This document shows positions 31,655-43,420 of a stretch of DNA of 64,000 nucleotides, piece after piece. Below the pieces are notes generated by a model. The model was not told the origin of the DNA and made no database searches. It was given only the letters and a program-made list of their open reading frames with translations. Source of the DNA: Bisporella sp. PMI_857 (Eukaryota > Ascomycota > Leotiomycetes > Helotiales > Helotiaceae); the NCBI GenBank assembly GCA_021307315.1, contig JAJSPD010000058.1, forward strand, positions 124,001 through 188,000, given 5' to 3'. Both the position numbers and the translations under genes were made by a program. The first letter of the stretch is position 1, and each line of letters begins with the position of its first letter.

Positions 31655-32884
31655 TTACTTCCGTTTAGCAAAGTACTTCCTCTTCGCCTGACCGAGTAAC
31701 TTCTTCCTCTCAGCCGGATCCGTCGACGCCCACCATTGCTCTTCCCATGCCATCAGGTCTCCAGGAAAAAATTCTGACACCAGCCGTTTCCCATGGCCCT
31801 CAAATCTCTTCTCGAACTCCATTAGTGTCCACATCACCTTCTCCTCAGCAAATATAGCTGGGATTTCAGGTTGTCGGTCACCATCTTTCCCATCGTTATC
31901 AACACCACTATTTGCAGTCGCTAGACCAGGCATCTTCGCCAGCTCGATTGGGGTGCCCATGGAGGCTGGATAGCGAGGGGCGCCAGCAACAACGAGGTTT
32001 TGCAGCATCCCTAACCCACCCACCGCCAACAGATACCACGTACCAGTCTTAATGCCGGTACTGGCAACCAAGAGAACTAGCCAGCAGATGGCAAGCAAAA
32101 GGGTGTAGACTCGCGTTGACCAAAATTCCATGGGCCATGCGGCTGCCAGGTCTTCTAAATCTAGGTCGCCATTCTCACCGAGAACCACGACGACATGACG
32201 AGAACCGTTCCCACGTGTCAGCCCGATGGTCTTGTTCACTCGTAAAGTGCGCGCATGCCATTTCTCCTGTCTCCATTGCGGAAGCGCCCCGGAGGCATAC
32301 GCAAGGAGACTTCCGCACGCGGTGATGAGGAATACACCCCAGTTGCCTGACTGTATCCCAAATGGGATCACGCTGATGCCGAGCTGCACGACGGTCGTTA
32401 TTAATCCACTCCACCACACCCAGTCGTAAGCCGGGTGCCCAGGCTTACGCTTCTTAGACCAACGATACACGGCCACGCACAGGGCAATGTTGCGCACCTC
32501 ATGAATGGCGCCCTCCTCGTCTCGAAGGGGTGGTGGAGCATCTATCGTTTCCTTCACCTCTTTCGCCATCCAGAATTCATACGTCTTGAGGAGCCTCGCC
32601 AGCAGCCATGATTGATTCGGCCGGCTATAGCCAGACTGGAGGTTGATGGCGAGGATCGCGATCTCCGGCCCACACCGGATGAGTTTGTTTTCCCCAAAGG
32701 ACGACAGGAGAGCTGAGATAGCATAGGCAACCCATCCAAACGAGAAGGCCACTGGTGTGATGATACCACCGGTTAGTGCTACCAATGCAGTCTGGATCAC
32801 ATCCCCTCCCAGAATGAGCAAGACGCTGAAGATGTCGCTCGGCTCCTGCCATTGCGATCGGAACTCGTCTTTGGCGTTGGGCAT
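31655..32884 (-). CDS. fungal integral membrane protein, uncharacterised family
   Basis: A single-exon frame of 409 residues from ATG 32884. About seven to eight hydrophobic segments are visible, for example around residues 20-60 (IFSVLLILGGDVIQTALVAL), 160-185, 190-210 and 270-310. An HEVRNIALCVAVYRWSKKRK block lies between them, and a soluble, charged C-terminal tail ends in RKYFAKRK. The architecture resembles a large group of Pezizomycotina-only hypothetical membrane proteins with no assigned function. The C-terminal basic end could be an ER-retrieval-like signal (KxKxx type), but this is weak. Codon pattern and length are consistent with a real gene. Confidence 0.8.
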   Translation of the reverse strand: MPNAKDEFRSQWQEPSDIFSVLLILGGDVIQTALVALTGGIITPVAFSFGWVAYAISALLSSFGENKLIRCGPEIAILAINLQSGYSRPNQSWLLARLLKTYEFWMAKEVKETIDAPPPLRDEEGAIHEVRNIALCVAVYRWSKKRKPGHPAYDWVWWSGLITTVVQLGISVIPFGIQSGNWGVFLITACGSLLAYASGALPQWRQEKWHARTLRVNKTIGLTRGNGSRHVVVVLGENGDLDLEDLAAAWPMEFWSTRVYTLLLAICWLVLLVASTGIKTGTWYLLAVGGLGMLQNLVVAGAPRYPASMGTPIELAKMPGLATANSGVDNDGKDGDRQPEIPAIFAEEKVMWTLMEFEKRFEGHGKRLVSEFFPGDLMAWEEQWWASTDPAERKKLLGQAKRKYFAKRK

Positions 32885-33557
32885 TGGGAGAAAATCAAGA
32901 AAAGATGGTCAAAAAAGCAGTTAAGTTATGCTTGACGATAGTGATAAAAAATAATCGCGAGATGTGTGAGGCTGAAGAAGAGGGTTGGGAAGAGGGGCAC
33001 GCATGTGGTAATATGGGGGGGGGGGGGGGTGCATATGCATATGCACGTCTACAGCCACCCCTCGATATTATTAGGTTAGATTTTCAGCTGCCAACTCATC
33101 AGAAATACAGTTGCTGCCTGAGTCGAATTCAGGCAACACGGAGCTTAAGTTGGTACTCCTATTCGCTAACGGAACCAGCCAAAGCTAACCACCTTCATAG
33201 ACAATGCTGCTTATAGATGTAACTTAAACATTCCATTTTTGTACAGCGCTACTTTCTTTTTCAGTAATATCAACTCTGGACATCTCCTACAGAATATAAA
33301 CGCCCCAGTCTCTATCTTTTTTTCAACCCCAGCTACAACGCGTCATCGTGTTATTCAGTAGTCTCAAGTTTGGGCATGCCTTACAGAATATAATATATAT
33401 CGCCCATCTCTATCTCTTTTTGAATCCCAGCTACACCACATTATTGTTACTAAAATAGCTAACACCCCTTCTACCGAATTGCTCAAATCCCTGACTCCAT
33501 ATCGCAGTACGTCCTTCAACTGTGGAATCAAAATATAATTTTGTTTTATAGTCCTTT
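32885..33557. other. intergenic with poly-G tract and degenerate direct repeat
   Basis: A G run at 33016-33028 is followed by TGCATATGCATATGCAC. Two diverged copies of an about 80-bp unit lie at 33262-33345 and 33356-33436 (CAGTA...ACAGAATATAA...CCAGCTACA). No gene. Confidence 0.5.
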
Positions 33558-34594
33558 TTGCCTTTTGCCGCCGTTGACAAACCAGCTCTTATATTCTTCG
33601 GCTTAGCCCTCTCCTCATCCCTCTTCAACTTCTCGCCATTTTCGCCCGTATTAGGGGGGGCAGGGACAAGCGAAATTATCACAGAACACTGGATTCAAGG
33701 CACCATCCTCTTCTCCAGCATCCTGATCACCTTCTACGCATCGAAGAACAACCTTTCGGGCCCTCTCCGCTACGACATCTACAAGTACGGGCCTGGGCAC
33801 AATATCTTCTCCAGCAAGGCCCCACTGACTGGAGTATCCTTGCTATCCTTTTGATTCTCGTGCGGCTCTTGCTACCCTGGACACTGCTATGGGTGTTGTG
33901 TGTGCTCGTAGGATGTGTTGCGTGGCAGTACACGCTGCAGCACTTCTGCAAGGAGGTGAGAGATGCCATAGAGAAGGTGAATAGCTTCTATACCCGAGCC
34001 AACATCTCCACAGGATCCGCGCGCGAAAATGCCGTAGCAGCAAGTAGCTACGGGCGTAACGCACTCAACAACGCTGCTATTGTTCTCCAGGACGCTCGAC
34101 AAGCAGAGGGCATCAAAGCCTCTGATTTCTTTGAGGAAGCCATGATTGCCTGGACCGCCATAGAGACTGCCGCGACGGCAACGAGTTCCGCCTATTCCCA
34201 TAGCATCACGGCTTAAACGAGCGCAGAATCTGCACATACTTCCTCTCGCTCTCTTTCCAGTCCTAGCTCATCCTCCTCGTACGCTTCCGCAGCGGAGAAC
34301 TACCTCCGACAAACAAAATACGCCTCCTCTCTCCTTAGTGACGCGCTCTCCAAAGCGCACACAGCACAAGAAGCAGTGTCGACCTTCCGCACAGCGCAAT
34401 CCCAGGACCGCAAAGTGAGGGCTGGTGAGCGCGCCACCGCCACGAGGGTGATATATGCGGTGGCCAGGCTTATAGCAAAGAGTTCGGTGCCACCTGCACA
34501 TGCTGCAACTCTGGCGGGGATGGCGGTTGCGCTGGCTGGACGGGGAAGGATGCCTGGGGCGGGGAAGTTTGTGGGTGGTGGGGATGGAGGTTGA
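33558..34594 (+). pseudogene. broken membrane-anchored gene with frameshift and nonsense codon
   Basis: The frame 33558-33820 encodes a hydrophobic N-terminal part (ALIFFGLALSSSLF, ILFSSILITFYASKNN). It continues after a one-base shift near 33820-33824 as TDWSILAILLILVRLLLPWTLLWVLCVLVG, then a long Ala/Ser-rich helical region. A TAA at 34214-34216 interrupts it, after which the same frame stays open to 34594. TAA could derive from CAA. There is no ATG at the head. The whole reads as one former protein of about 345 residues with two to three membrane helices and a helical cytosolic part. The family is unknown. Confidence 0.5.
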
Positions 34595-34735
34595 GGAAGT
34601 AGAGAAAGAGAAGAAAAGGATTGAGGGGGAGAAGGTGGAGGTAGGGAAGGGCTTTGGTACAGTGATTTTAGGGAGATGAATATGTAAAAGTAAGCGCGGC
34701 TAATAATACCAGCGGGGGAGTCCCTAGTAAAAATA

Positions 34736-35531
34736 ACGGCAAATATCTCAAATACCATCGTTTTGTTGCCAAATATCTTATATACCACACTTTTTTTGCC
34801 GAATATCTCATATACCACCATTTGTCTCTTGGCGCAAAACAGTGGTATTTCAGATACTTAATGACAAAACGATGGTATATGAGAAACACTAATATATCTT
34901 ATATACCATCGTTTTTTTGTGCATTTACACTGTAGCAATCACAATACACACTGCAGTAACTACAATACACGCTATAGCAATACAATTACAATTATGCTAT
35001 AGCAATACATGCTATAACAATACAATTGCAATTATGAGTTAAATACGTTGTAGCAATTACATTGTAGCAACTACAATACACGCTGTAACAATAAATAAAA
35101 CTAGCAATATATAATATATCTATATAAATTAATATAAGTTATGCTATATTTGATTTGTATTTGTAATTGCATTGTTTCAGTATATATTGCTGCAGCGTGT
35201 ATTGTAGTTGTTACAGCGTGTATTGTAGTTGTTACAGCGTGTATTGTAGTTGCTACAATGAAATTACTACAACGTATTTAACTCGTAATTGCAATTGTAT
35301 TATTATAGCGTGTATTGTAGTTACTGCAGCGTGTATTGTGATTATTACAGCGTAGTTGCTACAGAGTGTATTACAGGCTTTACAGTGAATGTTGACGAAT
35401 ATCTGATATACCGTCGTTTTGTTGACGTATATCTCATATACCATCAAAGTGGTATATGAGATATCCGGCAAAAAAAGTGTGGTATATGAGATATTTGTCA
35501 ACAAAACGATGGTATTTGAGATATTTGCCGT
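34736..35531. mobile_element. 796-bp foldback/MITE-like element, nearly fully palindromic
   Basis: Terminal inverted repeats start ACGGCAAATATCTCAAATA on the left and appear as the reverse complement on the right (35531 inward), with few mismatches over the first 95 bp. The interior is also inverted-repetitive (TGTAGCAA/ACAATACACGC words left, GCGTGTATTGTAG words right), so the two arms are complementary almost to the centre near 35130. The flanks are a 7-bp direct repeat AAAAATA (34729-34735 and 35532-35538), a target-site duplication. No transposase frame is present. Confidence 0.85.
35195..35258 (+). repeat. three tandem 21-bp units inside the foldback element
   Basis: CAGCGTGTATTGTAGTTGTTA repeats about three times head to tail, the last with small changes. 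The opposite arm of the element carries only part of this array, so the units expanded after the palindrome formed. Confidence 0.7.
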
Positions 35532-35538
35532 AAAAATA

Positions 35539-36455
35539 AACATCGTTAAAATGAATATTTTACTACTTTTCCTAAATTTCATCCATCTCAATCTAAAAAT
35601 TTACTTTCAATGCTGTTCGGCTTTGCTTGTAAGCAGAACGCGGACTTGCTAAGTGCATTAAACAAACTCAACAATGTTAATCGGCTATATACACTTAAAA
35701 GTTTAGTTTTTATACTGCAACTTACTTTTGATTTATATTAGCAAAGCTTAATACGGTTTTGACCTAGCTAATTGAGGAACTCCTCCACAATGAAGCTGGC
35801 AGCTGCTTCGTTACTCTGCAAGCGATTTACATGCTAAGGAAAGATCTCAGTGAGCATTCCTCTCTCGTAGAGATGATCTATACACTCTTGTTTTCAATGC
35901 GAGCTGGCTTGTAATAAGAAGGTCCGATATTGTTGCAGACTGCGCTAAGCGCTATTAAATCTTCTACTATGCTTTTTGCGGTCCGGAATACAAGACACCG
36001 CCAGGGAGCAAATTAGAACAAGAAGGTAAATGGAGCCTGCCAGCTGTCCATTGTGATATATCGAAGCAACTTTACCCGGGATTATGGCATATTTGAAACG
36101 ATAAAGTCTGATCACCAAGGGACTATATGAGGATTCCAGAGACTGCTATAAGTTTGATACAGGTAAATTTTCACGTTTTATCCGTAAAAATATAAGCACC
36201 ATCTGTGTCTCAATGTTTATATATAGTATTTCACTGGCGAATTGGCGAGATTTTGCAAAAGTTTTGAATTCCCTGAAGGAGTGGCAACTTATATAAAGAA
36301 CCCTGAACATCTGGGATGGGTCGAACACTAGTCTGTGTTAGCTTGAGTGCCCACTTTTTAATAACTGGATGCCTATCCCCTATGTACAAATAGACTTAGG
36401 CTAAAGAGAAGTTATATAGCAGTCGGGGTGCAATACTTCGTTGCTTCATAGCTGC
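35539..36455. other. AT-rich intergenic, no gene seen
   Basis: Non-coding sequence between the foldback element and the aldo-keto reductase 3' end. Confidence 0.45.
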
Positions 36456-37491
36456 TCAAGACTCGCCCTTTATACTTTCCCAGACATCATGAACCCCAGC
36501 ACAGGCCTTGTCACTAAGCGGCCCCTTCTCAATCCCATTCAGTGTCTCCTCCAGTTGCTTCGGGCTGCTAGCGCCAATAATCAGCGCATCGCCGTTATCT
36601 CGATTCAGCGCCGAATGATATGCAACCCATCGATAAGCCAGCTCAGCTCCACTCACCCCTTCACTATCCGCTACGGCATTCCACTTGGCTAGTGCTTCTA
36701 AGAACTTAGGGTTGCTAACATACGGGCGACAGGTAGCAGAGACAAGTGCGATATTGCCTGCGATCTCTTCAACTTGTGCTACAGTCTTACCGAGAAACCC
36801 TCCAGCCGATGGACCGTATGCGTAAAAAGACATACCTAATTTACGCAAGGTCGGGAGGAGGACCGTATCTTTATACCGATTTAAGGGATTATAACTGCCT
36901 TGGTAGACCATAGGGAGAGGGTAGCCTTTTTCAACGCAGTAGTTGTATATAGCTTCGACCTCGGAGGCCGGGAAGCCGGATAGCCCAAAGCGGCGGAATA
37001 CACCACACATATACACTTCATTCACTGCGAAAAGGGTTTCAGAGATAGGTGTATTAGGGTCTGGCCTGTGGAGGTAAAAAATGTCAACCTCGAAGTAGGA
37101 GTCAGCATAGATTATTTGCACTGATTATAAACCGCAGTTTAAAGACAAAATCCTAGCCTCTTAAAAAGGATCGAGTGCACTATACCTGATTGACTCTAAG
37201 CTTTTGAACGCTGTCTTTAGCAGAGTTTATAATCTGATCTTTCGTGGCCCATGCTGTAGTAGGTTGATCCCACAGTGGACTCCATTTTGTGTCGATAACG
37301 AATCTATCTCCTGCCTTTACTTGCCCAATCGTGGATTGTGAATTGCCATAGCTCTGTGCTGTGTCAATAGTAGTAACGTTGTGCGCAGCTAAGATTGCAA
37401 AGAATTTCTCGAGGCCGTTCTCCGGCGTGAACAGCTCTCTATTGCCGATTCGAGTTCCACCGAATACTGTGGCTATTGGCTGACGTGACAT
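36456..37491 (-). CDS. aldo-keto reductase, AKR7 (aflatoxin aldehyde reductase-like) type
   Basis: Two exons, 37491-37186 and 37088-36456, with a 97-bp intron (GTATAG...TTCGAG). The product is 312 residues, the usual length. The catalytic tetrad is visible: Asp43 and Tyr48 in TTIDTAQSYGNS, Lys69 in VIDTKWSP, and His109 in VDIFYLHRPDP. The block TPISETLFAVNEVYMCGVFRRFGLSGF and the NPLNR motif are typical of AKR7-like fungal enzymes. It reduces aldehydes with NADPH in the cytosol; the natural substrate is unknown. No biosynthetic cluster is seen around it, only repeats and relics, so its role is probably detoxification, though this is inference. Confidence 0.92.
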
Positions 37492-38085
37492 GTTTGGAGT
37501 TGCAAATGGCGAACTTATCTATGTATTTAGATTTGTTATATAGACGTTAAAGCAAACTCAGACTCCGAGCTCCTTTTTTCCTCGAGCTCTTTTACCACGT
37601 GATATGCGGGGAAGGAACCACAACAGGATAAATTAGGCAGGTAAAAAGACAGTACTAATGCGCTCACCCCACGGTGTTGTTACAATGGTGTGAGGGTTCG
37701 TTGGCAGATTGATACAATTCTAAAACAGATCAAGACTATGTTCAGTGTACGAACTAACCTCTTGCCCTTTTAATAAAATACAACCTCGGGTCCCTATATA
37801 TAAGCCCTCGAGACGGAGCTCCCTTGAAGGGCCCAAAATTATTAGCTCAGGTGAGAGAGAAATGAAAGAACAATATAACAATATATTTCTTAGGTCGCTG
37901 CTATCTTATAGTCGGTATATCTTTCCCTATAGACTAGCGTAGAAAACACACAATAACACCATTTAATAACCAGATAAAATGATTGTCCAAAAGTCACTTC
38001 CGCTCACTATTCCCATCCCTCTCCCGTTAGTCTACCTATCTCTTCTGAGCACGGACTAGGGAGATTTTACGTCTCCATTTCATAT
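37492..38085. other. intergenic, aldo-keto reductase promoter side
   Basis: AT-rich, with a CACGTG word at 37597. No gene. Confidence 0.4.
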
Positions 38086-38311
38086 TTAATCTTCATCCTC
38101 GTCAACTACTACGTCCCTCGGAGTTGGCGGGGCTGGATTTCCATATTAGCCAAATGGGAAGCTTGGAAGATCTTTTTCACTTACGAGAGAGAAGTTGTCG
38201 AGCTACGATAGGGTTGTCCAGTGCTTCGATGTTGACTACAGCAGGCCCTGCAAATGCAGATGCAGCCTCGATGAGGAGGCCAATGCTTAACAGGAATTTT
38301 GAGAATAGCAT
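38086..38311 (-). CDS. 57-residue secreted peptide, unknown function
   Basis: Two small exons, 38311-38185 and 38132-38086, with a 52-bp intron (GTAAGT...ATCCAG, GCTAAT branch site). The reading phase matches across the junction (127 + 47 nt = 58 codons). The N-terminal signal peptide MLFSKFLLSIGLLIEAASAF is followed by a short mature part containing IVARQLL, a PPPTPRD segment and an acidic DEDED end. There is no cysteine. The ARQ word is also found at the pro-segment end of the 180-residue secreted protein in this window and is common in fungal secreted propeptides. The gene has a textbook intron in a tiny frame, which argues that it is real. Function unknown. Confidence 0.65.
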
Positions 38312-40361
38312 TTTGATGTAGTTCAAATTAAATGGCTACACTGGAGATAGAAATAAAATTCGTGGGCTATAGTTGCTCTGATAGAAAATCGTTAGTGTTG
38401 CTCTGAATCTCATGTCCAGGTCCAAAGGTCTCGACTTTATGCTTAGCTAGGTCAAGCGCCTAAATCCTTTGGGTAGGGTTAGATTATACCAAAGTTATGC
38501 CATGTAAACCGGTATGGCCCTACTTTTAAGTTTTTGGCCACTATCGAACGATGTCGACTGAGTTATAGTTACATATCTCGCCTAATAACGTGCTATTCGG
38601 TATTAATAACGAGTCAATACTTTTGGAGATTGAGCTGGGAGAGCTGGAATAACCCATCGCCCGAAAGGTTCTTAACGACCGTACAATATACAGCTCACAC
38701 CCAATGCGTTTCAGTAAAAAGAGAGCCAGTTCTTCCTGATCTTGGCGAGGCTCGAGTAGGGGCCCAGAGGCGATTCTCGGGACGGAATGCGATTCCAAAG
38801 TCGATATTTCGGCAATTGGTGTAATGGTACGTTAATAGCATTGTGGTCAATTCCTGAATCCGTATTACTCATATCTTGCTTGAATCACCTCCCGAAAATC
38901 CAAACGAGCTAACGTTGGTTGAAATAATAGGATGTGGGATCTTTTACAAAACGGTCATCTCTTTTCGCAGAGAATGATGGATTACTGAATGATGAGCAGC
39001 ATCTTGCGGAAATGGCTGCGCTTCTGGGTCCCCACCTCCATAATTTTTGATGGAAAGTGAAAAATCTAAATTATATTGGGCTGACCGGGTATTTTGTTCA
39101 AAGCTATCTTTTTTCTGAACTGCCATCAATTTCCTTCACTGGATTTTGTGGATTTAATCAGTATTAATAGAAAGTAGCTAATTTGAGATAGGAGGAAAAG
39201 CCGTGTATCAATTCCTGACAATCTTTGGAACTTCGTAACAAGTGGGTTTAACGAGAGGACCAAGCCCCATTCATTCAGTTCTTGAATAGGGCTTTACATT
39301 GGACACCAGAGGTACGGCCTACAACGGAGGAGCCGGCATGGGGTGATTTCATGATGGTGGAAATGGAGACTTGAATGAGTCGCCGTGCTAGCGAGCGATT
39401 TTTACTGACCACGTGTCTGCACTCCTTGCCAGTCTCCACCTGCGAGCTTTGTGTAGATTTCCTCTTCGGATTCAATCATAAGCATTCAATTTTCGATATA
39501 TTCGGGTTTCATAGGTACCTGCTCTGCTGTGTCGACATGGGCAGCCTTTTCATGAGAAACACTAAGATAGACTAAACCAATGTCTGCTTTCCCCATCTTA
39601 TGCTCTTACGCTGGGCACGACATGGCGCCTGTCGTTCACACGAATGTCCTAATTTTCAAGGTCTCGCAGCAATATGAACCAGGGGAACTCAGACTTTCGC
39701 AGGTGTTGGGCAACCACAATATCGCTGATCAGTTAAAGCAATGATGTTGAATCTACAGTAGGGGGGTCGGAATCAAACCATGTTGGTTGGCGAGATATTA
39801 CCTCAGATGCTTCACTGTCTCAAGGATCTTTTAAATAGCCAAGGAAAGGGGTCGGAATATGGGATTATATTGGTGAATAGCTTCACTGCCACAAGTCAAA
39901 TTGATAGTTTCCAGAAAGCTGTACAATACAATGAACACGAAGGAAGCCACCTGTCGATATCAAACTTCCCGCTATTATAGTTCTTTTTTGTTCTCCCAAT
40001 TCCCTTATACTAAGGATTAATTTTTCTTTCGCTAGTTCCGCTTTGGTCTCCAGGTATGAGCAGCTGCTGCATTAACCTGAACTGAGGTGAGCATGCCTGA
40101 ACAGTACCCGAGCACTAGCATGCAAAGTGACTGACTCTATGACATTCATTCATATTTGCCTTCTTCAATCACTGTCAATAACACTGCACTCCGCAGCACA
40201 CCGCAGCACAGACTGATGTCTTGTTTGCTCTCCTAAACCTTTACGCCGACACACAACGCTGATCCCTCTGCACTTGCAACTACCTGCGTTGACAGATCCC
40301 CTCCTCTCTGCTATCCGAATACACATCCGCCTTCTCTGCACATGCTAAGACAGCACCCTCT
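38312..40361. other. intergenic, no gene seen
   Basis: About 2 kb of AT-rich sequence. Short frames at 39275-39475 and 39780-39980 have no support. No tRNA-like cloverleaf was found near the GGTGTAATGG word at 38816. Confidence 0.4.
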
Positions 40362-41931
40362 ATGCAGATATCTGCATCCCTGCAAATGGGTTCCGACAAC
40401 ACCACCCCAGAACCTCCTCCGACCCCAAGCTCTAGCTCCAGCGGCGGAGCAAATTCACATACGCACTTCCCAGGCTCCAATATCACCAAAAGCTTTTATA
40501 GCAACCAAGAGCCACAAGAGGCCGCGCCTAGCACTGTGAAATTCGACGACCAGCCCGAATACGGAAACCACATGGAAATCGAGGCTACAGATGGCTTCCA
40601 AAGTAGAAATCTGGACACAACTCCCACCGAAACCTCATCGTTTCACATCTCTACATTTGGCAGACTGCATAACCCTCAGGTGTTGGTGCAAGATGGCTTA
40701 GAATGGGAACAGGAGACATTTGATCTGAAACCTGCCTGGGGCATCGAGCCTTCTACAAATGCGGTGGCGGATGTTGGGACAAAGGCGTTGCGCTGCCGAA
40801 ATCTGATTTCAACCCGGAGTCTCTTAAGCAAACCTTTCTTGGAATTCTAAGGAGCCTTCAATAAACTTTACTCGACTACCTCGAATAATGCGTCGTACCT
40901 GATGCGGGTCTCTTTGCCAGTGGATCCCGACCTTCAAGACATGGTCAGAAGTCTCTACAATCGCTTTACTACGTACAAAGACGACGATCCCCGTCCCCAA
41001 CGTTATAGCACATTCTTCTTCGAGGGAGAACGAGATTGGATTTGAATGGATGCTGATAGAGAGAGTGGTAGACGTGTATCCGTTGAAGGAGGTGTGGCGA
41101 AGTCTGCCGTGGGCTGCAAAGACACAACTGATCGAAGACGTGGCTAGTGTTCTGGGTCAACTCTTCGATGTGAGAGCTGACGCTATTGGAAGGATTTACC
41201 AGCTGAACACAGCTGCTTGCAAAAATAAGAAGGCATCCCAGTTCGTTGTAAGTAGAATCGTTTCGATGCCCTTCTTCTGGGGAGACCATATCCAGCTGGG
41301 CCATATTCCTCGAGGGCCATTCACGAGCAGCAGGGACTGGCTACATGCTCGACTCCAACTCTTGCTGCACGATTGTACCGTTTTACTAGCAAACCCTGGC
41401 AGCGGTGAAGCCGAAAAAGAAGATTCTCTTAGGACCCAAGCTATGGTCCACCGCTTGCTCAAGCTACTCCCCGCAATATTTCCTGCCGAACAAGAAAGTT
41501 TTGCTCTTCATCACGACGACTTATCTCACCAGAACATATTACTTGATCGGTCCGGTACTCTTAAGGCAATAGTCGATTGGGAATGCACGAGCACAATGCC
41601 ATTTTTCATGTGCTGCCAATTGCCAGGCTTCCTCCGAAGTCGCGAACGCCTGGATAAACCAGAAATGGAAGAGTACTCGGATCCAGAGAACGAAGACTCA
41701 CTATACCAAGAACATCTCAAAGATCACGAACTCACTCTATTACGGAAAAACTTCATCGAATTCATGCAGGCGAAGTATCCAGCTTGGGCAGAGGAACATC
41801 ATGCTGCTGGCGTCAGAGCAGAGTTTGAGTCTGCGGTATCGAGGTGCGATGGCCCGTTCTCGTTGGGAGAGGTTGAAGGTTGGCTAGATCGCGTGGAGGG
41901 AAGGCACCTACAGAGTAGTGCAAAAGATTAG
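40362..41931 (+). pseudogene. aminoglycoside-phosphotransferase-like (APH) kinase, frameshifted
   Basis: The last two-thirds (41050-41931) are open and carry the APH fold. The catalytic loop is FALHHDDLSHQNILLD and the metal-binding motif is AIVDWE. Upstream pieces GAFNKLYS, YLMRVSLPVDP and SIPVPNVIAHSSS-type sequence are present but in different frames. At least three shifts (near 40795, 40845 and 40925) and a TAA at 40848-40850 separate them. The N-terminal 160 codons (40362-40850) are Ser/Pro-rich. Relatives are common in Pezizomycotina, of unknown substrate, and about 500 residues long. An in-frame restart at Met 41050 could give only the C-lobe, so activity is unlikely. Confidence 0.7.
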
Positions 41932-43131
41932 GAAAAGCTCAATAGAGCGCTCCTAGTGGCCGAGTTACATGACGACATACCAAGTATGTATACTGGCTTC
42001 CTTGCTTTACAATTCATGCCGCTTTGTCGTGTTTTTCACTCAATGTACTGCTTCGTTCTTGCGCCTTTCTCTCCATACTCAACAGGTTCTGCTCTTAATT
42101 ACTAGCATGGTGACGGTATACCTAATTCCCTCCCCAATTTCTGTGAAATTCGTATCTTATCCAGATCTCAATCTAGAATGCAAAGTTGGGCTAGAACGTG
42201 CATTCCAAATGTGGGCCTCTCCGAGCCATTTCCAGTTAATACAGCCAATTGCAGCTTGTAAAATTGGGACAATTGAGCACGTTCCTGTACTTTAAAATCC
42301 ACTTCTGTATGCTCTTGCGGCATGTTAGATGAGAGCTGGATAGTATAGCATAGCCAAGGGCATTTTGAGAAATCTCATTACTAATACATTTATAGATCAA
42401 GACAAGAATACCTACCTAGCACGAGCACCTCCTTCATATTATAAGCATTAAGGAAGACCAACGGGCTCACCTTCCGCTTTGAATTAAGCGCAAATGGTAG
42501 CCAAGCTACTGTTATCTTTAGCCATCCTATTAAGGTGTGCAATGAAGATCAGCTCCGAAGGCCCGCTACTGGTCGCGTACATCCAGACTTTCGGTTGCCT
42601 GCTCTGAGCGTCGATCTTGATGTTCAGGGTGCTCGGGTGCTCATGTAGCTCAGGCGAGCTGGCTGAGCTGATGGTGAATAGCGCCTGAGCAAGAGCGGCA
42701 AGCTTACTAACCGCATGCGAAGTATAAGAGAGAAAGAATTGATTCATAATATCTCCAAATCCCCTTGTGCTCTCATTTTGAAGGCCATTCTCTCGTCGGT
42801 CTCTGCTTTTGAATACCCAAGTTCTCCCGCGAACCCATCCAACAACTCTGTGGTCGCAGCCACAAATAATCAAACTTGTTAGAGCAGTTATTTCTGAATC
42901 AATTCCCGAAGGCCAGTCAACACAGGTTCTGTCCTTTTCCTTGTAATTGTTATTGTGTGGATATCAAGCTTTATAGACACTGCACTGACATTGAGACCCT
43001 TCCAGCGCCCTGGTGTCATCATTGTATCGCAGTTTTCCCCAATCTTTGTAAGCAAAGAGGAGAGAATGAAAAACCCTTTTAACATGCCACAAAAACCCGA
43101 CCCCAAATCCCCGCCCGCCATAAGCACTCAC
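41932..43131. other. intergenic, no credible gene
   Basis: A minus-strand frame at 42484-42873 (129 codons, no ATG at its head) has mixed composition and no recognised family. Nothing else seen. Confidence 0.35.
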
Positions 43132-43420
43132 CTACGGCTCGTTTCCTGAACATCTGGCAGGCTTTTTGAATGCATGGATCATCGAATCGTACATGGCGCT
43201 GCGATCTTGTAGGCTGGTGAAAAGCTCGTCCCAATTTGGAAAGAGACCATTCTCGAACTCCTCGACTAGATCTAAGCGAATGCACATATCTGTAAACATG
43301 TAGAAGAATGACTCGGTGTCGTATTGGTAAGTGTCACCCTTGCCTTGGAGCATCCTAATCGCCATAAATTGGTACGGAATCTTCATCTGTGGAGGGCCGA
43401 TAGATCCCAGACTCAAAGCC
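43132..43420 (-). pseudogene. FunK1-type protein kinase, C-terminal fragment
   Basis: Reads YQFMAIRMLQGKGDTYQYDT-ESFFYMFTDMCI, matching the conserved GTxQFMAxExL...HTYRHDLESFFYV segment of fungal FunK1 kinases (PF17667), in which several conserved positions have changed (Glu to Arg, His to Asp). The catalytic loop and N-lobe cannot be found upstream. A remnant only. Confidence 0.6.

Noticed and set aside
34300..34889. Minus-strand frames of 173 and 73 codons near the foldback element
   Set aside because: They run through the palindromic repeat and the opposite strand of a better-supported broken gene; composition is repeat-driven.
38800..38890. tRNA-like sequence around GGTGTAATGG
   Set aside because: No complete cloverleaf: no matching acceptor stem or T-arm GGTTCRA in the right place. 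No tRNA or rRNA gene was found anywhere in the window.
42484..42873. 129-codon minus-strand frame
   Set aside because: No ATG at its head and no recognisable family or exon partner.
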